Both the position numbers and the translations under genes were made by a program. The notes beneath the pieces are model-generated. The model was not told the DNA's origin and ran no database searches. It saw nothing but the letters and a program-made list of their open reading frames with translations. From NCBI GenBank assembly GCA_008704415.1, contig VXIS01000092.1, forward strand, positions 1 to 64,000: a stretch of DNA of 64,000 nucleotides, written 5' to 3'. This stretch comes from Sphaerosporella brunnea (Eukaryota > Ascomycota > Pezizomycetes > Pezizales > Pyronemataceae). Shown in pieces: positions 47,711 through 61,300 of the stretch (positions are counted from its first letter, which is position 1; every line of letters begins with the position of its first letter).

Positions 47711-50700
47711 TTACACCCTCTCGCCCCTGCCCTTTCCAAACTCCGCCCACAATCCCCTCACAACCGCTCTAGCCTCAGCACTCATCCTAGCAGTAACCTT
47801 CTTGACGCCGTCCCTGCCGAGTACTTCCAGCACCTTCTCAACCCCCAGTCCGACCTCTCTCCTCACCGCAACATCAATCCGCTCCTCAAGGACCCGCTTC
47901 ACAAAACATTCCAGCACTGGCCCAACCACGTTGCCCACCATTTTCCGCTCCTTGCTTCGCTCGCTCTCTGTCAGCTCGCTGTTGTGCGTGCGGACTGTAG
48001 ACACTGGCGGATCGCAGAATGTCTGCAATACTCGTGCGAACGCGCGTGCGGAGGTGACGGTTAGGTGCGGGTTGTTGGGCGGGAGGAGCCAGGGTGGGTG
48101 CAAGGCACGCTCTGTTTTTCGGCGGGAAAGTTTGGGCGTGAAGAGGAGGGTTAGAAGGGTTTGTAGCAGGGTTATGATTAGGTGGTAACGGCCGCGGATG
48201 CGGTGGCGGTGAAGAGAGAGAATGGAAGAGAGGACGGAGGTGAGAGAGATGTAGAGTGTGTCTGTGTCTACGGAGGAGGTAAGGGATGGGCCGTGGGGAC
48301 AGGCGGCGAGAGTGAGCGCGGAGATGGTGGTGTCCAGGTTGTGCTGGATTATTGTCCAAGAGTGTGACCGGAGGAGGGTGTTTATACATTTTGTGTTGAT
48401 GAGGAAGGAGGTAGATGAACGAGATGATGGGAGGGATATTAGGAGACGGGAGTGGACGGCTGAGAATACGTCAACCGAAGCGGAGAGCTCTTCGGGGGTT
48501 TCGGGTTCTAGTTATGTTAGCTTCCGCAGTCTTGAAGTCATGGGGCTGCGGGAGTTACTCTTGATGTTGTTGATCAGGACCATAAAGGGCTCCCAAATGT
48601 TGTCCCCTACGTCTTCGGAGAACCACGAGTCGACTACTCTCCGAGTGACCTCTCGGTGTGTAGGAATGTCGAGCCGCTCGATGGTGGACTGGTAATGCCG
48701 CAAGATGTCTGCTTGTCTCTCACCCTTCAGCGTCTCAGCAGCAACAACGGCGAATGCAGTGACGTTCATCACATCCTCCACGCTTTCCGCCACAGCGCAC
48801 ACCACACCCAGGCTCTCCACTGCGCTGTCAGCATCAACCACACCCGTACTCCACGCAGCGGCAGTCTTTCCCACAACCTTGGCCGCAAGAGCCTTAGCAT
48901 CCTCTCGGTCGTCCCTTTCTAGCTCCCAAGTTTCTCTGAAATAATTCAACGCCTTAGCGTTAATCTGCTTCTCCGAGTCTAAGGATTTCATCAGTAGCTG
49001 CAGATACTTCTTTCGCATCTTCTCAAGATCGCCGGCAATACTCTCATCGTTCTTGAATTTCCAGAACTCAGTGATAGTAACCCATGCCATCTCTAGATCT
49101 CCAGCGCTCAGACCTTCTCCCTTTTTGGAGCCCTTGAGGATCTTGTGGTTCATCTCAATTAATTCCTTGAGATATGCTTTATTTTTCTCGTTTTCGCGGT
49201 TGAGAAAAATATGGTTAAGGATCCTTCGGAAAATATTTGTTGCTCCAGGAACTGCAAATAATCGTTTGATGACTCGGCAGTCGGTGGCCATGAATGAAGC
49301 TCCGTTGCCGACTTTCCAAATCTTGTACATGAGCGGACGCACATATGAGAAACCAGATACATCAAGAAGAAGACATATATCCAGTATCTTTTCTCGAGAA
49401 GTGCGCCTCATTGCTTCCAACGGGTACTGCTGTATACAAGAGACGATGAACTCGTAACTATCCTTGTTTTCGGGATCGAATCTAGGAGGGTTCTTGATGG
49501 CTGACGACATATCTCCCGAGACCGAATAGAATGGAGCGAGTCCCAATATCAAAGCGGATAGGAGTGCTTCTTTGACCGCGGGGTACTCATAAAGCTCCGC
49601 CCTCGTTACCAGTGCTTGGCATACCTGCCTGGCATCTGCCAGGCCAGAAGGTGCCTCGACAGCCAACGCTGCGCTCAAGAGGCTGTCCACAAACTTTTTC
49701 CTGTGGCTACCTTCAACCTTCTCCAGAATTCCAAGGTGTCCTCCTACGATAGCCATGGCCAAAGCAATGCCGAAGCTCTTCTTGTCTATGATGGTAATTT
49801 TTCCATCCCAGGCTTTCGACTTGCTGAGGCTCTCCGCGGCGGTGTCGACAACAACCTGCGCGCCCTTCAGAGCCTCCTCGTCGTCGGTGTCTTCAGAAAG
49901 CCGTATCAGAACTTCGGATGCAAACATTGCCTCCTTCCATTTCTTTCCACCCTTAACCACACGTACTGCATCCTCAACAATCGGGAGCAGCAGCTGAGGG
50001 CTGATACTACCAATCCGGACCAACAATCTCCAGGCCCTCCAATTGTTACCATCACTTCGAGCGCTATCGATTACTGCCGCCAGCGCTCCGGTTGCCAACA
50101 GTCGCAATTCGGTCTCCTCTCGCCGCAGACCACGGAGGATGGCATCAAGGATGATCCACTGCTTCTGCACTCGGAGATTATCGACTGTCTTGACCACCTG
50201 CGGCGTGGTAAGAGAATCCTCGACGATGGGAGCGAACGCCCTGGCCAGAGCATCGCTCCTCCAGACATCGCCTTCATCTCCGGCGTTTAACTGTTCCTTC
50301 CATCGCTCTACAAACCCTGGAACATCGCGTGCCTTGACAAAGCCATCCACGACCAAGCCGAGCACCCGGCTTACTTGATCCGACGGCTTAGCACGAGCAA
50401 GGGCAGAGAATAGCTGGGCGTTAAGGTCGGTAACGGACGGGTGTAGGAAGGTATCGAAGTCGATCTCTAAGACTGTTTGAACTAATGACCATCGAACGAG
50501 GGCTGCATCCTTGGAAACAAGATGTGCAAATTTCGTGACGATACGGGAAAGGGTTGCCGACGACAGCGCGGTTCCAGTTTCTATAAGAACTTGGAGAAGA
50601 GATGCAATAATGTCTCCGCCTGAGGCCGAGGCATTGGGAACTTCTGGTTCAAGATCGAGGCCAGGCACAACACTCAACAATGCGGTAAAAAGTGCCTCAA

Positions 50701-51731
50701 CAACTGCCAGATCCGCCTTGGAACGTTTCCTCTCTTGCGATTTGATTGCGACGTGGAAAAGCAGTGGGAGATATGTACCCAACATCGCCGTATCCTCCAA
50801 CTTCAGCGGCGCCAGGAGGGGAAGAAGCTCCTTGGTAGACGGCTTCACAGAACTCTGCTTCTGAACGGCGGTCACAGGGAAGAGGATCTCTGTGCCGAAG
50901 ACATATTCAGCCACCATATTTTTGAGAGTCGTCTCCAAGGAATCCATTATATTTGGCATCACCAAGAGTGCCGCCGCAGCCCCCAAACATTTCTCCGACC
51001 ACACTGCGGAAATCTAGTTTTGTCAGCCTGACCACAACGGCCACAAGCAGGATACAAACCTTCCTCGAGTTTGCGTTACCCCATATGCTACCTCTCCAAA
51101 GATTCACCACCGCATCCACCCATCTATGGTCCACAGGTAACCCGCGCTCAAGCAATTGTCGGCATATCGCCAAGAACGCCCCCAAGATCCCCGCACACAC
51201 CTCCGGCGCAGCCTTCAACGACGCCGAGATCGAGCTTTCCTGTTTGGCGGTTTCTCGTAGCCGGGCCAAAACCGCCGCAACCCCATCCAACAACCCAGCA
51301 ACGCCGTCTTCCGGGCTCTCCGCGCCTCGCACCTCCTCGATCATCTTCGCCACCAGCGGAACAATACCATGCCGCTTCAAAGTCGCGGCGAAAATTCCGG
51401 CGTCGACTGTGTGTAGCAGCTCCAGTAGAAACTCCCAGCAGTCTCTCGACGTGCGTGCGGCGCGTCCGGCGGGACCGTCATCTTCTTTGAGACGTTGCAC
51501 AAGCCATTCCAGGAGCCATTCGTTCCGCCGCGGGAAAAAGACAGAGGTGGAGGTGGAGGAGTAGAGGTCACGCGCGGTCGGGAGGAGGGAGAGAAGCGGC
51601 GCGTCGCGGGATCGGAGGGCTTTAGTTATCGAGGAGGTTTTCTGGAGGGGCACGTCCTGGCAGCATCAGCAAAAGGGAAGCTCATACATCATACGGAAAT
51701 TACGGCGTACTGTTTGCAGGAGGGAAGGCAT
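47711..51731 (-). CDS. Nucleolar pre-60S assembly protein Urb2/Npa2
   Basis: Four exons (51731-51711, 51656-51056, 51003-48559, 48507-47711) give 1287 residues. Exon 1 is only seven codons (MPSLLQT) and intron 1 is GTACGC..CCAG. The protein is alpha-solenoid-like throughout, with many Leu-rich helices (RVLGLVVDGFVKARDVPGFV, MRRTSREKILDICLLLDVSG). The C-terminal domain carries HRHRIRGRYHLIITLLQTLL, then LTVTSARAFARVLQTFCDP and GNVVGPVLECFVKRVLEER, which is the Urb2 signature. Urb2 acts with Urb1, Npa1-type partners and Dbp6 in early 27S pre-rRNA particles. Length fits the family (1174 in yeast). The tiny first exon is the least certain part. Confidence 0.88.
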
Positions 51732-52847
51732 CTCAATTGCAGAATTGCAGAGTCAAGTGAGTGACAGGTGAATCGCGAAATTTGTTGGAAGTGGTTGAGG
51801 TGCGTAGCCGAAAGTTGTGGTGCTAGAGGATGGTGATGGGAAAAGCAATTATATTGTTACTATCTTACAGGCTTATCTAAGTACGATTATATACACCTCC
51901 AGACTCACTGGACAGCAGCCGTAGTCCTGTCACAGTATCTCACTCTCGTATTTATCCTCGCCTAGAAAGCCAATTCCAACAAGTTGTGAGACGTAAAAAA
52001 TGAAATGTTCGATTTTGAGCCGCGTCGGTAAGTTCCGATCTAAGGTTATCTCCCGACCAATCTTATCTCGGCAACTACACAGAAGAAAGAAAAGCCAGCC
52101 CGAAAGTGCATGTCTCTCTTTTGCTTTGTTGCATAAATCAAGCAAACACCATGTTGCTCAATACGTGCCGATGCCGCCTGCCTTTCTGGACCATCACCTT
52201 GCAGACGATAAATATAAACCCACCCGGCTCCACCAAGCAAGCTGCTGTGTAAGCATTCGCATTCACATGTTCTGCACATGTGAGTGAGGCAACCTTCAGC
52301 TTCCCTTCACCATGTTATTATGTAGAGAAGCTTGGAAGGGATCCCATTGTCCGTTCTTCACGGCAATTTTTAGTGGTTGGGTTGTACAACAACAATGGCT
52401 TAGTCAACGCGTTTTTTTTTTTTTTGACTTGCGTCATGAATTCAGTAGGTAAGCGACACACAAACTAACCGGAATAGGGGTTTCTTTCACATGAGCTCAT
52501 GACATCATGCTACCCCATACCTTCCCGTCCAGCCGAGCCTTCATTTCATCCAGCCAGACACCAGCCAGCCAGCCAGCCCTCAACCCCCATCGCCAAAGAT
52601 ACCGTCTGCGAGTGCCATCCCATGACGCAGCCATCACATCCATCCATCCATCCACCTCCATCGTTTCCACCTCTCCATCGCCGAGCCCGAGCCGCGATGG
52701 TAGGCACTACCCTTGTGCGTAGAAAGTCAACATCGCCCCCGCCGAGCTGGGAAAAGTATGTACGAATGTATTTGTCACCTCTTCTATTGCATGAAACTAC
52801 TACATACACCCTCGGTAACCCAAGTGTCATACCCCCCGTCCAACGAC

Positions 52848-52878
<31 letters not shown>

Positions 52879-53646
52879 ATATCATAAGCAGCTAAGGACG
52901 CTATATAAGACCTCGGTGATATAGCTGTGGCGAGAGTCAAGTGCACATCCTGAAACCGTGGTAAAGTTGGTGATGGTAAACACAAATGCAGGCTCACGGC
53001 ACCATGCAGTGTCTATCCATGTAAGCGTTGCTATTCTTCACAACTTGTGTCCCCGAGCGGGGCGTTTATGCGGTGGCTTGACTCTTGATGATGCAGATGG
53101 TGATACAGCTTGGTTCTTTTTGATTGCTATGTATTTGACAGCTCTAAGTAAGGAAGGGCCATGCATGACGGAACAAAAACAAAATCAGAGAGACTTTAAT
53201 ATGCAATCATAACTTCGTTGTCTCGTTTCATATCGATAGCGTGCCGCCACCTGTGTTTTGAGAGAGAAAACGCCCGATAAAAAGGAATAAAGCGAATGAA
53301 GCCGATCTATACAAAAACTCATACCAAACACCGCCGCACATCCAAGAAGCAAGGATAAAAGCCACCAGATAGGAAATAAGATGATAGAAAAGGTCAGAAA
53401 AAAAAATCAAAAAAATCGCGAGAAACACAAAGAAAAACCAAAACCAATGTTATATAAATCAGCATGCCAACAGCCAAAAAAACCAAAGCAAACGAAATCA
53501 AAAGCAAACCCACTCAACTCCATTCCTTTGCCTAACACCGCCTGTCCACTGTGCCCTACGCCGGGTATGTTGTATGTTGTAAATGATGTCAATCATGACG
53601 GTCGTAAACCTCGATGTCCCTGAATATTGCAGCCGATCCCCCCTCC
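51732..53646. other. Long intergenic region with simple repeats
   Basis: No gene is recognised. Contents: T tract 52411-52424, CCAGCCAGCCAG runs near 52550-52580, CATCCATCCATC near 52638, and an A tract of about 28 at 52848-52876. The end near 53400-53640 is A-rich and probably 3' UTR of the helix-turn-helix gene. Confidence 0.45.
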
Positions 53647-54868
53647 CTAGATCGATTGTGCACCGGTCCCTATCCCTGTCCCACCAGCCTTTTCCAATTT
53701 TTCCAACTTCCTTAGTGCCGCTTCCTTCTTCCTACGCTCGTTCTCGATCCGTTGATCCCTTTTCACAATCTCCATCCTCAGCTGTTCAATCTCCATCTTC
53801 CGTGCGTTTTCGGGGGTTTCGGCCGTGCCGTTGGGCTGGGTCGAGGATACCGCGGATGACAGGGTGAGGCCGGTAGCGTCCTTAATTGAAGGCAACTCGA
53901 TAGATCGATGATCACTTGACGAGACAGTCGAAACCGGTGAACGAGGTTCCGTATCCTCTGAGCAAGTCCGATCCGCCTCAGACCCAGAATGCCCCTGTTC
54001 TGGGATGGCCGCACCAGGTGCAAAGCCACCTGCAGCTGAAGAAGGGCTAAGAATGCCGTGAACCCTCTTCCAGTTGGCAACCCAAGCGTCGTCGATGATC
54101 GGACTGTGGAGCTTGTCAGGTGATGGATGGGGAAGAGGCCTCACGTTGGCCATCAAATTCCGTGCTTCGAGTTTAATGTGACGATCACATTCTTCCGTTG
54201 TCGCATTAGGGTTGACCTTTTGATAGTTGAGGTAGATCTCGTAGAGTGCCGAGTCGATTGGAGAAGACTTGTTATCTCTTGGAGGAGGGGTCGGTGGAAG
54301 AGACACCGCAGAAGGTGCATTTGGGATCAGTTGTTTGCTTATTTGTATCTTTTTCTGAGGCGGAGACCGCGAGTTGTTGAGCTTCCGTTCTCGCCTTGTC
54401 GGCGTGGCCTCTGGCCGACTTGATCCAGGTCCCTTGGATGGAGATGACGCTTTGAACTTCTTGAGGTTCCTGGAAACTGTTGATTGATTGATTGACTTCC
54501 CGTATTGAGCTTTGAACCATTCTGCCAACTCTCTCTACAGATTCGCCAAAGTCAACGCTTGACTCCTCAAAGCTCGGACGTTGTTTGTGAGGGGACACAG
54601 TTGCCTTAGGCAGTGGGGAGCACGGGCTGGGAGGTTTGTTTACCTGCTTAAGGTGAGGGTTTTGGATATGGTACTCGTTCAGAGCCAGCTTCTCGTCCTC
54701 TGTTGCCTCCTCGTACTTTCGTTTCTTCTGTTGGCCCTGCCCATCCGGTGAATTGGCATCTGAGGCCTCACGAGGCGTAGTTGTTTCATGGTCCACCTTG
54801 GCTCCCATGGGAGTTACGGGATTGAATTCCTTCTTGACAACCGGTGTAGCTGCAGGCTGTTCGGCCAT
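53647..54868 (-). CDS. Helix-turn-helix (CENP-B/Psq-type) DNA-binding protein
   Basis: Two exons (54868-54644, 54534-53647) join in phase 0 to give 370 residues. The splice completes a helix-turn-helix motif at about 58-105: EKLALNEYHIQNPHLKQREL, then AEWFKAQYGKSINQSTVSRN. This is the homeodomain-like fold of CENP-B N-terminal and pogo-derived proteins. The following basic Ser/Pro-rich linker, a helical patch (SALYEIYLNYQKVNPNATTE) and a C-terminal coiled coil (RMEIVKRDQRIENERRKKEA) suggest a dimeric DNA-binding regulator. No DDE transposase core is present, so it is a domesticated or related host factor. The target genes are unknown. The intron (110 bp) has no internal stop in one other frame, which could mislead automated prediction. 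Confidence 0.75.
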
Positions 54869-55966
54869 CTTGAAGATCGTCGGACTGAGTGATGTTGCCC
54901 TTCGATAGGATCTCTCGGAGGGGGACGCGGTGTAGTGTTTCTACGGGAGCAAACGGAGGAAAGTGGGGCTAACAGTAACTTGCAAGGGATGGCAGGGGGA
55001 AGTGTTGAAAGCAAGGTCCTTGCTGACGGGATGACGATGGCTGAGTTGTCACTGGTGGTTGGGGTTGGTTTGGGGGGGGGGGGGGGTAGTTGATTGATAT
55101 CGATATCGCAGAAGTTCGTAGCAAGTCAGGTTATATGTAGGGCGGGAATTGGGGTTGGTGAACGAGATACTAGCGAAATGACACAAAGTCAAGAAAATCG
55201 ACCCGGGGGGGGGGGCGGCTGCTCCGGTGGCGAGCGGGGAGACTTATAAGGAAGTACCGTGGCCGGGGCAAAAGAAGCACAGCAACACAGCGGGATCGTC
55301 CCATGCAGAAAGCGCATGGGTATTTTGTTCTCGAATGCCTGTCAAGGTCACATCACAGCCGTAGCAGTAGCGCAGTAGCAGCACAGCAGTTGCCCAGGCA
55401 GGTCTGAAGATCTGCTTGCTAGGAGCGGCCCTGGCCCTGGCCCTGGTCTGCCCTGTCTACTCTCGCCCAGTTCTACGGGGGGGGGGAGTGAGTGTGAGTG
55501 TGTGAGTGCTCAGTGAAACGCGAAAGAGAAAAGGTCAAGTCGGATGTGAGGGCATAAAAATCTATGCATGCGGTCAGCACCAACACAGGAGGAGCCGAAC
55601 TTGAACTCGGTGCGTGTCAACTGTTTCAGGATTGAATAGAACCCAGATCCAAAAAAGGGTCCCCATAGCAACTGGATCGTGAAGTCGCCTGGAATCATGT
55701 ACTTCTGGCGTGACTTGGAACCCCCAAACGCCCTGCGGCCCAAACTACTCTAACTCGACTCGAATCCCGTATCCGTCAAACGGTAAATAATGAAAAACAA
55801 AAAAAAAAAAAAAAAAAAAAAAAACCCACAACCAGCCTCCACCTCCACTTTTCCCCTCTCCAAATGGTGCAAAGCAAAGCCTCCTCCATGCATGCGGGTC
55901 CGTGCTCATAAACTTGGCCCGCTGATTCACACATCCAAGATCTGGCAGTGTATCATGTCTTGCAGA

Positions 55967-56007
<41 letters not shown>

Positions 56008-57000
56008 AACTGTCCTCTTGAAAAGAGAGAGAGAGAAAAAAAAAAAGGCTTTTTTTTTTCATTCTCCAGGTGTTTCAGCAACAGCATGCATCATGCGGTT
56101 TCTCACTCGAGCATACATACTTCAAATTATGCATGCTAACCCGGCGCCTGTACTATGCTAGGAAAAAATCCCGTCGGTTCATTTGAGAGTGATTTCCTGC
56201 GACATGACGAATGTTATCCGGGAAAAACGAATGCGGCTGGACAAGCGGCTCGCTCAATCAAAACAGTGCCACATGCGTCTCAGAAGCACCATCTAGGCCC
56301 CGCGGATTCTGTCTGTGGCTAAGGCCTGACGATGATCATGGATGTTTCGACTTCACACTTCTGCCGCCAGTATGCTCCATTTTCATGCTCCAGCCGCTGT
56401 GGATTCGTCAGTAAACCTTTTGATAGTGGCTGGTGCCGTAGCGCGTATCCTGTTATTTACCACCTGAAACTGCCACAACCTGAGACAGCGTCGTGTTACC
56501 AGATATAGTATACAGGATACCAAACCGTGACCCGCTCTTGGGACGCTATGCACCGAACTTGCCGACGCTCCGGCGGGAAGGCTTTGAGATTCTTCCCTCT
56601 GCCGCCGCAGGAGGGAGGAGCACAAATGGAAAGCCCCGTTTGAGGTAGCCCGCGCTGTTTCGAGTTGACCGTCAAACTAGGCCCAACCACTGTGGAGGTG
56701 TCTGCTGGCCCATCGCGTCTATCTGGCAACTGAAGACGCGCCCATGAGCTAAGAATAACCTTAAACCACCACCTTTATTAACCAACAGCGGATCCGATGA
56801 AACGCCTGTCCAAGATCGGCGGGGGCATGACTATTTAAGAAATGCGCTCATGGCGGACAGGATCTCTGTTGCATAACCCCAGTCGCCTGAAGGCAGGCGC
56901 CAGCCCGCCCTGCGTCTAGCCTCTTTTAAACGTCCCAGCGGCCCCACCAACACAAAACGGCATTCGTTCACCGCCACAGGATACACTTTTTATACTTTCC
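54869..57000. other. Upstream/intergenic region with homopolymers
   Basis: G tracts at about 55072-55086, 55205-55214 and 55480-55488, and an A tract at 55800-55825. Short repeats of CTGGCCCTGG lie near 55431-55450 and AGCAGTAGCGCAGTAGCAGC near 55363. No gene is recognised. Confidence 0.4.
55971..56007. repeat. (GCT)12 trinucleotide microsatellite
   Basis: Twelve uninterrupted GCT units. They are not inside a recognisable gene, so they should not be read as a poly-Gln/Leu tract. Confidence 0.9.
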
Positions 57001-60000
57001 AGCACATAGTGAGTGGGGGGCGGGCGGAAGATTGACGGGAGGCTGGTGAGGTGCGTCTTTAGCCAGCCGCGCGCGTTACGCGCTCCATTCTTCGTGTGTG
57101 GGGGATTGCATCGCGGCTCCCCACTTTGTGCCCAGTGCTATTTTTGGAACCCTGCAGGTTAATTTCAGATATGCACGACATCATCCTTCTGATCCTGATC
57201 GAATCGGCATGCATATTGACACCAGAATCGAGTCCTGGCCTTCCACATCCAGTAACCGGTCTCATGAACCATGATGCTGGTCCCAGATGCATAGCTGTGA
57301 GTCTGTCCTATCCAGTTCGAGACAATTTGTGTGACAAACATTGAAAGTACTTAACGAGAGACGACGCTTGTGCGTCCGACAAAGTGGCCTACAAGGAAAA
57401 AAACCAAGACGGGCCAATTTCCAAGCGAAGGCGAGCTCTGAGGTGGGAGTTGCAATCTGCATGTTCCGCCCGCGAGTGACCAAGGATGATGACGGTAGAG
57501 GGCACCACGTCACCAATATGCTCTCTATGTAGAGAAGAAATTGCATTAAATTTCGTATGCGCGAAGTCATGCCACATGCTGGCCCAACAAGCTTTCAGTC
57601 GTCTGTTGTCTTTTTGTGTAGTTTTTCCCTGGCTAGAGAGCGGGGTAGTGTACTTCCACCGCATTCTATGTATGCACTGCAAACGACCCGTGTTTCCATA
57701 GCCTTCTTGACCGAGCATGCAGCGTGACATGAGGGCTAGGGCAGATATTTATCGGGGGTTGTTGAAAGAAGTACTCTAGAGTGGTAGAGTGGCTGTTACA
57801 GCGCATGAAGGTGCATCGCGTGCTCTACCGGTGCCACCTACGGCTGCTCCAGCCGGGCCAGAAAATGTGCGACGACGTGTCGCGGGGTCTATTCCTTGTT
57901 CTTGATCATAAGAGGTGAGTTAAGCAGTGGACGCCGTACCCATTCGACAGAAGGGAATGCTCTCTCGCTTATGGGGCAGAAGGATGTCCGCAATGCATGT
58001 TGAGGTCCAATGTGGAAGCGGAAACCGGCACAAGCAAGTGCATACTGAAGGAGCACACACTTGCGCACATCATGATGGTATTTCTCATGCTAAACACCGA
58101 TCAGCACTCGGATAAGCCTTCTTTGTGCCCGTCTAGGCAACTTGTTCCTGTTTATGCCTTTGCAATGCAATACCTGCTATGGCAGCAGAAAAGGTGTTGC
58201 ATATCCTTTAAAATGGTAACTCCTTCCCTCGCAGCTGCCTATAATTGAGTGTCCCCGGTTGGTCCTCCGCGTCTCCGTCGAGTGAGCATCGGAAAATTTT
58301 AATCTCAATTCGGCTTCTAGAGACGGTTGAGGATATTTTGCGAGTTAGAATGAGTCCTGCCTGCAGGTCCAAAAGACAATCATTGTGTTTTTCCGTTGAA
58401 ACTATGCAGATGCTGCTGATTGGTGACAGAACATCCGAGATATACCTCTCGAACATTCAAAATCACAGGGTACACCGAGGCAGCGACCAATTGAGTGTAT
58501 AAAGCACAGTGGAATGCAACAAAAGGAGGTTGCCAGTCTGACGACCAGATCGTTGAACTGTGTCGATAATTCAGGGCCCGCAGTGTAAAGGTACCAAAAC
58601 GGCCATTACCGAAGTGAGATCATTCAATCGTAAGTTAAGGGAGCCGGCTATGCACAATTAACTCGAACAGAGGTCCAAAGTCGGTAGGATAAGGTGGCCG
58701 AACCGTGGGGTAGCTAGCACCGAGATCCAGGTTCAGTGACAGCGCAGATCTACTGTATGGAGGTCAGCAACACCATTGGCGGCCTAGAGACGCCCGGCGG
58801 ATCAGTACTCGGGAGAATGAATGTGCGTCAGCGGATCAATAAGTTGCGTGCCTGTTATTCATTGTCTGCGCTGGAACCGAATGATGTCCAGGGTCCGATT
58901 CCAGCCCAACAGTCCATGCATTCTGTGCATCAATTGCAGGCATAACCAACCAAGCAAAATTCCTTCACTTCCACTTCAGTAGGCGGTGATCTTTGCGCAT
59001 TTATCGAACCCAGTAGATTTCGCTACTGCTCACCTTAAGATCCCGATGCGGAGTGTCAACTTCTCGAGCACTAGAGTTAAATCTTCTGCCTCCGTTTGTT
59101 AGGATTGACCACGGACTTAGCAGGGGTTTTCGATGATAGAAATTCCCAGTTGCTCCACTCCCCTTCCTTCAAATCCCGAACCGTAGGTCTGAATTCAACG
59201 CTTCCTCGCCAGGTGGTTGTGGGATACCGTGATTGTCACTCGATCACCACACGTGTTTGGTCTCGAAGGAAGGATGTTGCCGCGGGCCAAACGAACCGAA
59301 ATGCATAAGTTCCCTCATCATTTCACAATCGTGGAATGAAGCCCCCTTGAGCAGGCTTTGCAGGTCGGGTATGTCCGTCAAGGATGCGAAAAATTTCTTC
59401 TCGCAGCTTAAGTACAAGTCATTGCAGTTCCTTGAAATTCGAGGTTTCGTGCATGTATGCAAGAAAGGTTGTAGTATGTGTATCCGGAGAATTGCTGCTC
59501 AGGCTGATTTGCATTGCCCGAATCTGTGTCCTTGTATGTTGCCAGTTTGCATGTCATGGCTCTTCCATTACTTTACAGTGTGCTGAGCCGCTTCGTGCGC
59601 TCTGGGCCTTGTGTCTAGCCGGAATTTGAGGCCAGGGGACAGGATGCTTCTCCATCAACCGATTAAATGCCGTTGGAATCCCAAATGCGGCGGTTTCGTG
59701 TAGACCTGCGTGCCGAACTGCAAGTAACATGCCTTTGACCTTGACCGCGCTCCCGGGACGCACTCTCCTATCTGCCAGAAACATGGTGAGTGTATCACTC
59801 GTGTAGATCGCTTAATGTTGTTGTCCGAGGTACCTGTGGCTATCGTGCATGGGACCTCCTGTCTTTGTATCAGCGTTTCCTTTTAAATAGGAGATGTTCA
59901 CCTGAGTTGTCGGCAGCCGATAATTTGAACGTCTCTTCACCTGTTGTGTAATCGGTAGTAGAGAGGGGTTGGTGTTGCACTATGGTCGTTGTGGCGTGTA

Positions 60001-60287
60001 GCAGGAAATAGAAGGGACGGAAGGAGGCGGTGACGTTAGACAAAGTTTAGTTAGCCCTGCCAAAGTCAATCGCGCAAGCACAAGCTCAACGAGCAATTCA
60101 CTTTATGCTGATGGATGATAGGTAAGTGTGAGAAGGAATTGGGCTTCATTGGAGGTCAAGCCCCCCGATCAGCCGTGTTTGCAATGCACACAACTTTTGT
60201 CTAAAGATTTTGTTATACACACAGTTGTGTCTTCCCAACCAGCCTTCAACTCCAACTCCAACACCCACTGGGTATGACTTGATATCT
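57001..60287. other. Gene-poor region
   Basis: Only short, unrelated open frames without motifs occur here. I see no terminal repeats, RNA gene or transposase signature. It may contain decayed sequence or a non-coding transcript that cannot be recognised by eye. Confidence 0.4.
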
Positions 60288-60635
60288 CTACGACCTCTGG
60301 AGTCTCTCGCCGACCGCCCTGGTAACACCGCCGGCGGCTCCCTTGAATTCCCGATCACACTCAGCGTAGCCCCTTCCGGCTCCGAATCCGAGACCAAAGG
60401 TGACGGGCCAGGCACGGCGCTTGAACAGGAGGATCGAGAAAACGATTCCGAATCCGGCTCCGAGGGCGGACTTGACGACAAGGTTGGAGAGGCACTGGTC
60501 CCACTGTTGTCAAGGTGTCAGCCGCGTATCAGACTGACCCAAGCTGATCGATAGCCGTACCTTCTCACTGAGGAGTTCCTCGGACGCGGGACGCTGCGTC
60601 TTCTGTTGGATGATTTCGGAGGTGGTCGCAGTCAT
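60288..60635 (-). CDS. MICOS subunit Mic10
   Basis: Two exons (60635-60561, 60503-60288), phase 0, give 96 residues, close to the 97 of yeast Mic10. The N-terminus (MTATTSEIIQQK) is followed by LLSEKWDQCLSNLVVKSALG (joined across the 57-bp intron). Two short membrane segments carry the glycine motifs GAGFGIVFSILLF and GLGFGAGRGYAECD, separated by a KRRAWP loop. Mic10 is an inner-membrane hairpin that oligomerises through these glycines and bends the membrane at crista junctions. Start codon and splice site give the full conserved core with no gap. Confidence 0.95.
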
Positions 60636-61300
60636 GGTGGTCTATTCCGACGCCGGACAATTAGCAATCGATTCGATCGATACGCGTGGATGCGATGTGC
60701 GTGCTAACTGACCGAGGAGGGCGTATAGGCTGCGGTGGCTGGGATTGAGATTTGAGGTAGGAAGTCTTGTTTTCGGGTAACTGGCGGCGGATTCTGGCGA
60801 TGATGCAGCGCCAAGCCGATATAAGATCACGTGCAACTCATAGTTGACAACCCGCGGGTTGCACCAGCGGGCGCAGAATTTGAACAGATGTTCCCTTGTT
60901 TGAACTGGTTTGCCAGCGAGCCTCAGCGGTGGTGCAACACGGAAAACCCGAAAATTTACCCTACTACGAGGCCTTTGATTGCTTCACCAGTTATGACTCG
61001 ATTGATTGAATTTGATTCAATTATGGCTCCCCGGTTTGCGTTTGCCCATGGAGTGAATATTTCGACGCGGGATCTCTTTTGCATAGTCCATCAGAATGGC
61101 TGCACTGAAATAGTCGAGTAATTGCCCCAGAGTACTTGAGCTCCCATTCTTCAAGCACCTACTTACTTAAGTAGTAGGTACATGATCATATGCTTTTGGA
61201 GAAAATATCGACCGCCGTTACTACGATATAGCCCAACAAAGACAACCTGCCTAATGACTGTCCATGCCCGGAAGATAATGATGGTCAACCAAACCGATTT
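60636..61300. other. Intergenic region
   Basis: 665 bp between the MIC10 start and the F-box gene 3' end. A TACTTACTTAAGTAGTAGGTAC dyad-rich stretch lies near 61159-61180. No gene is seen. Confidence 0.45.
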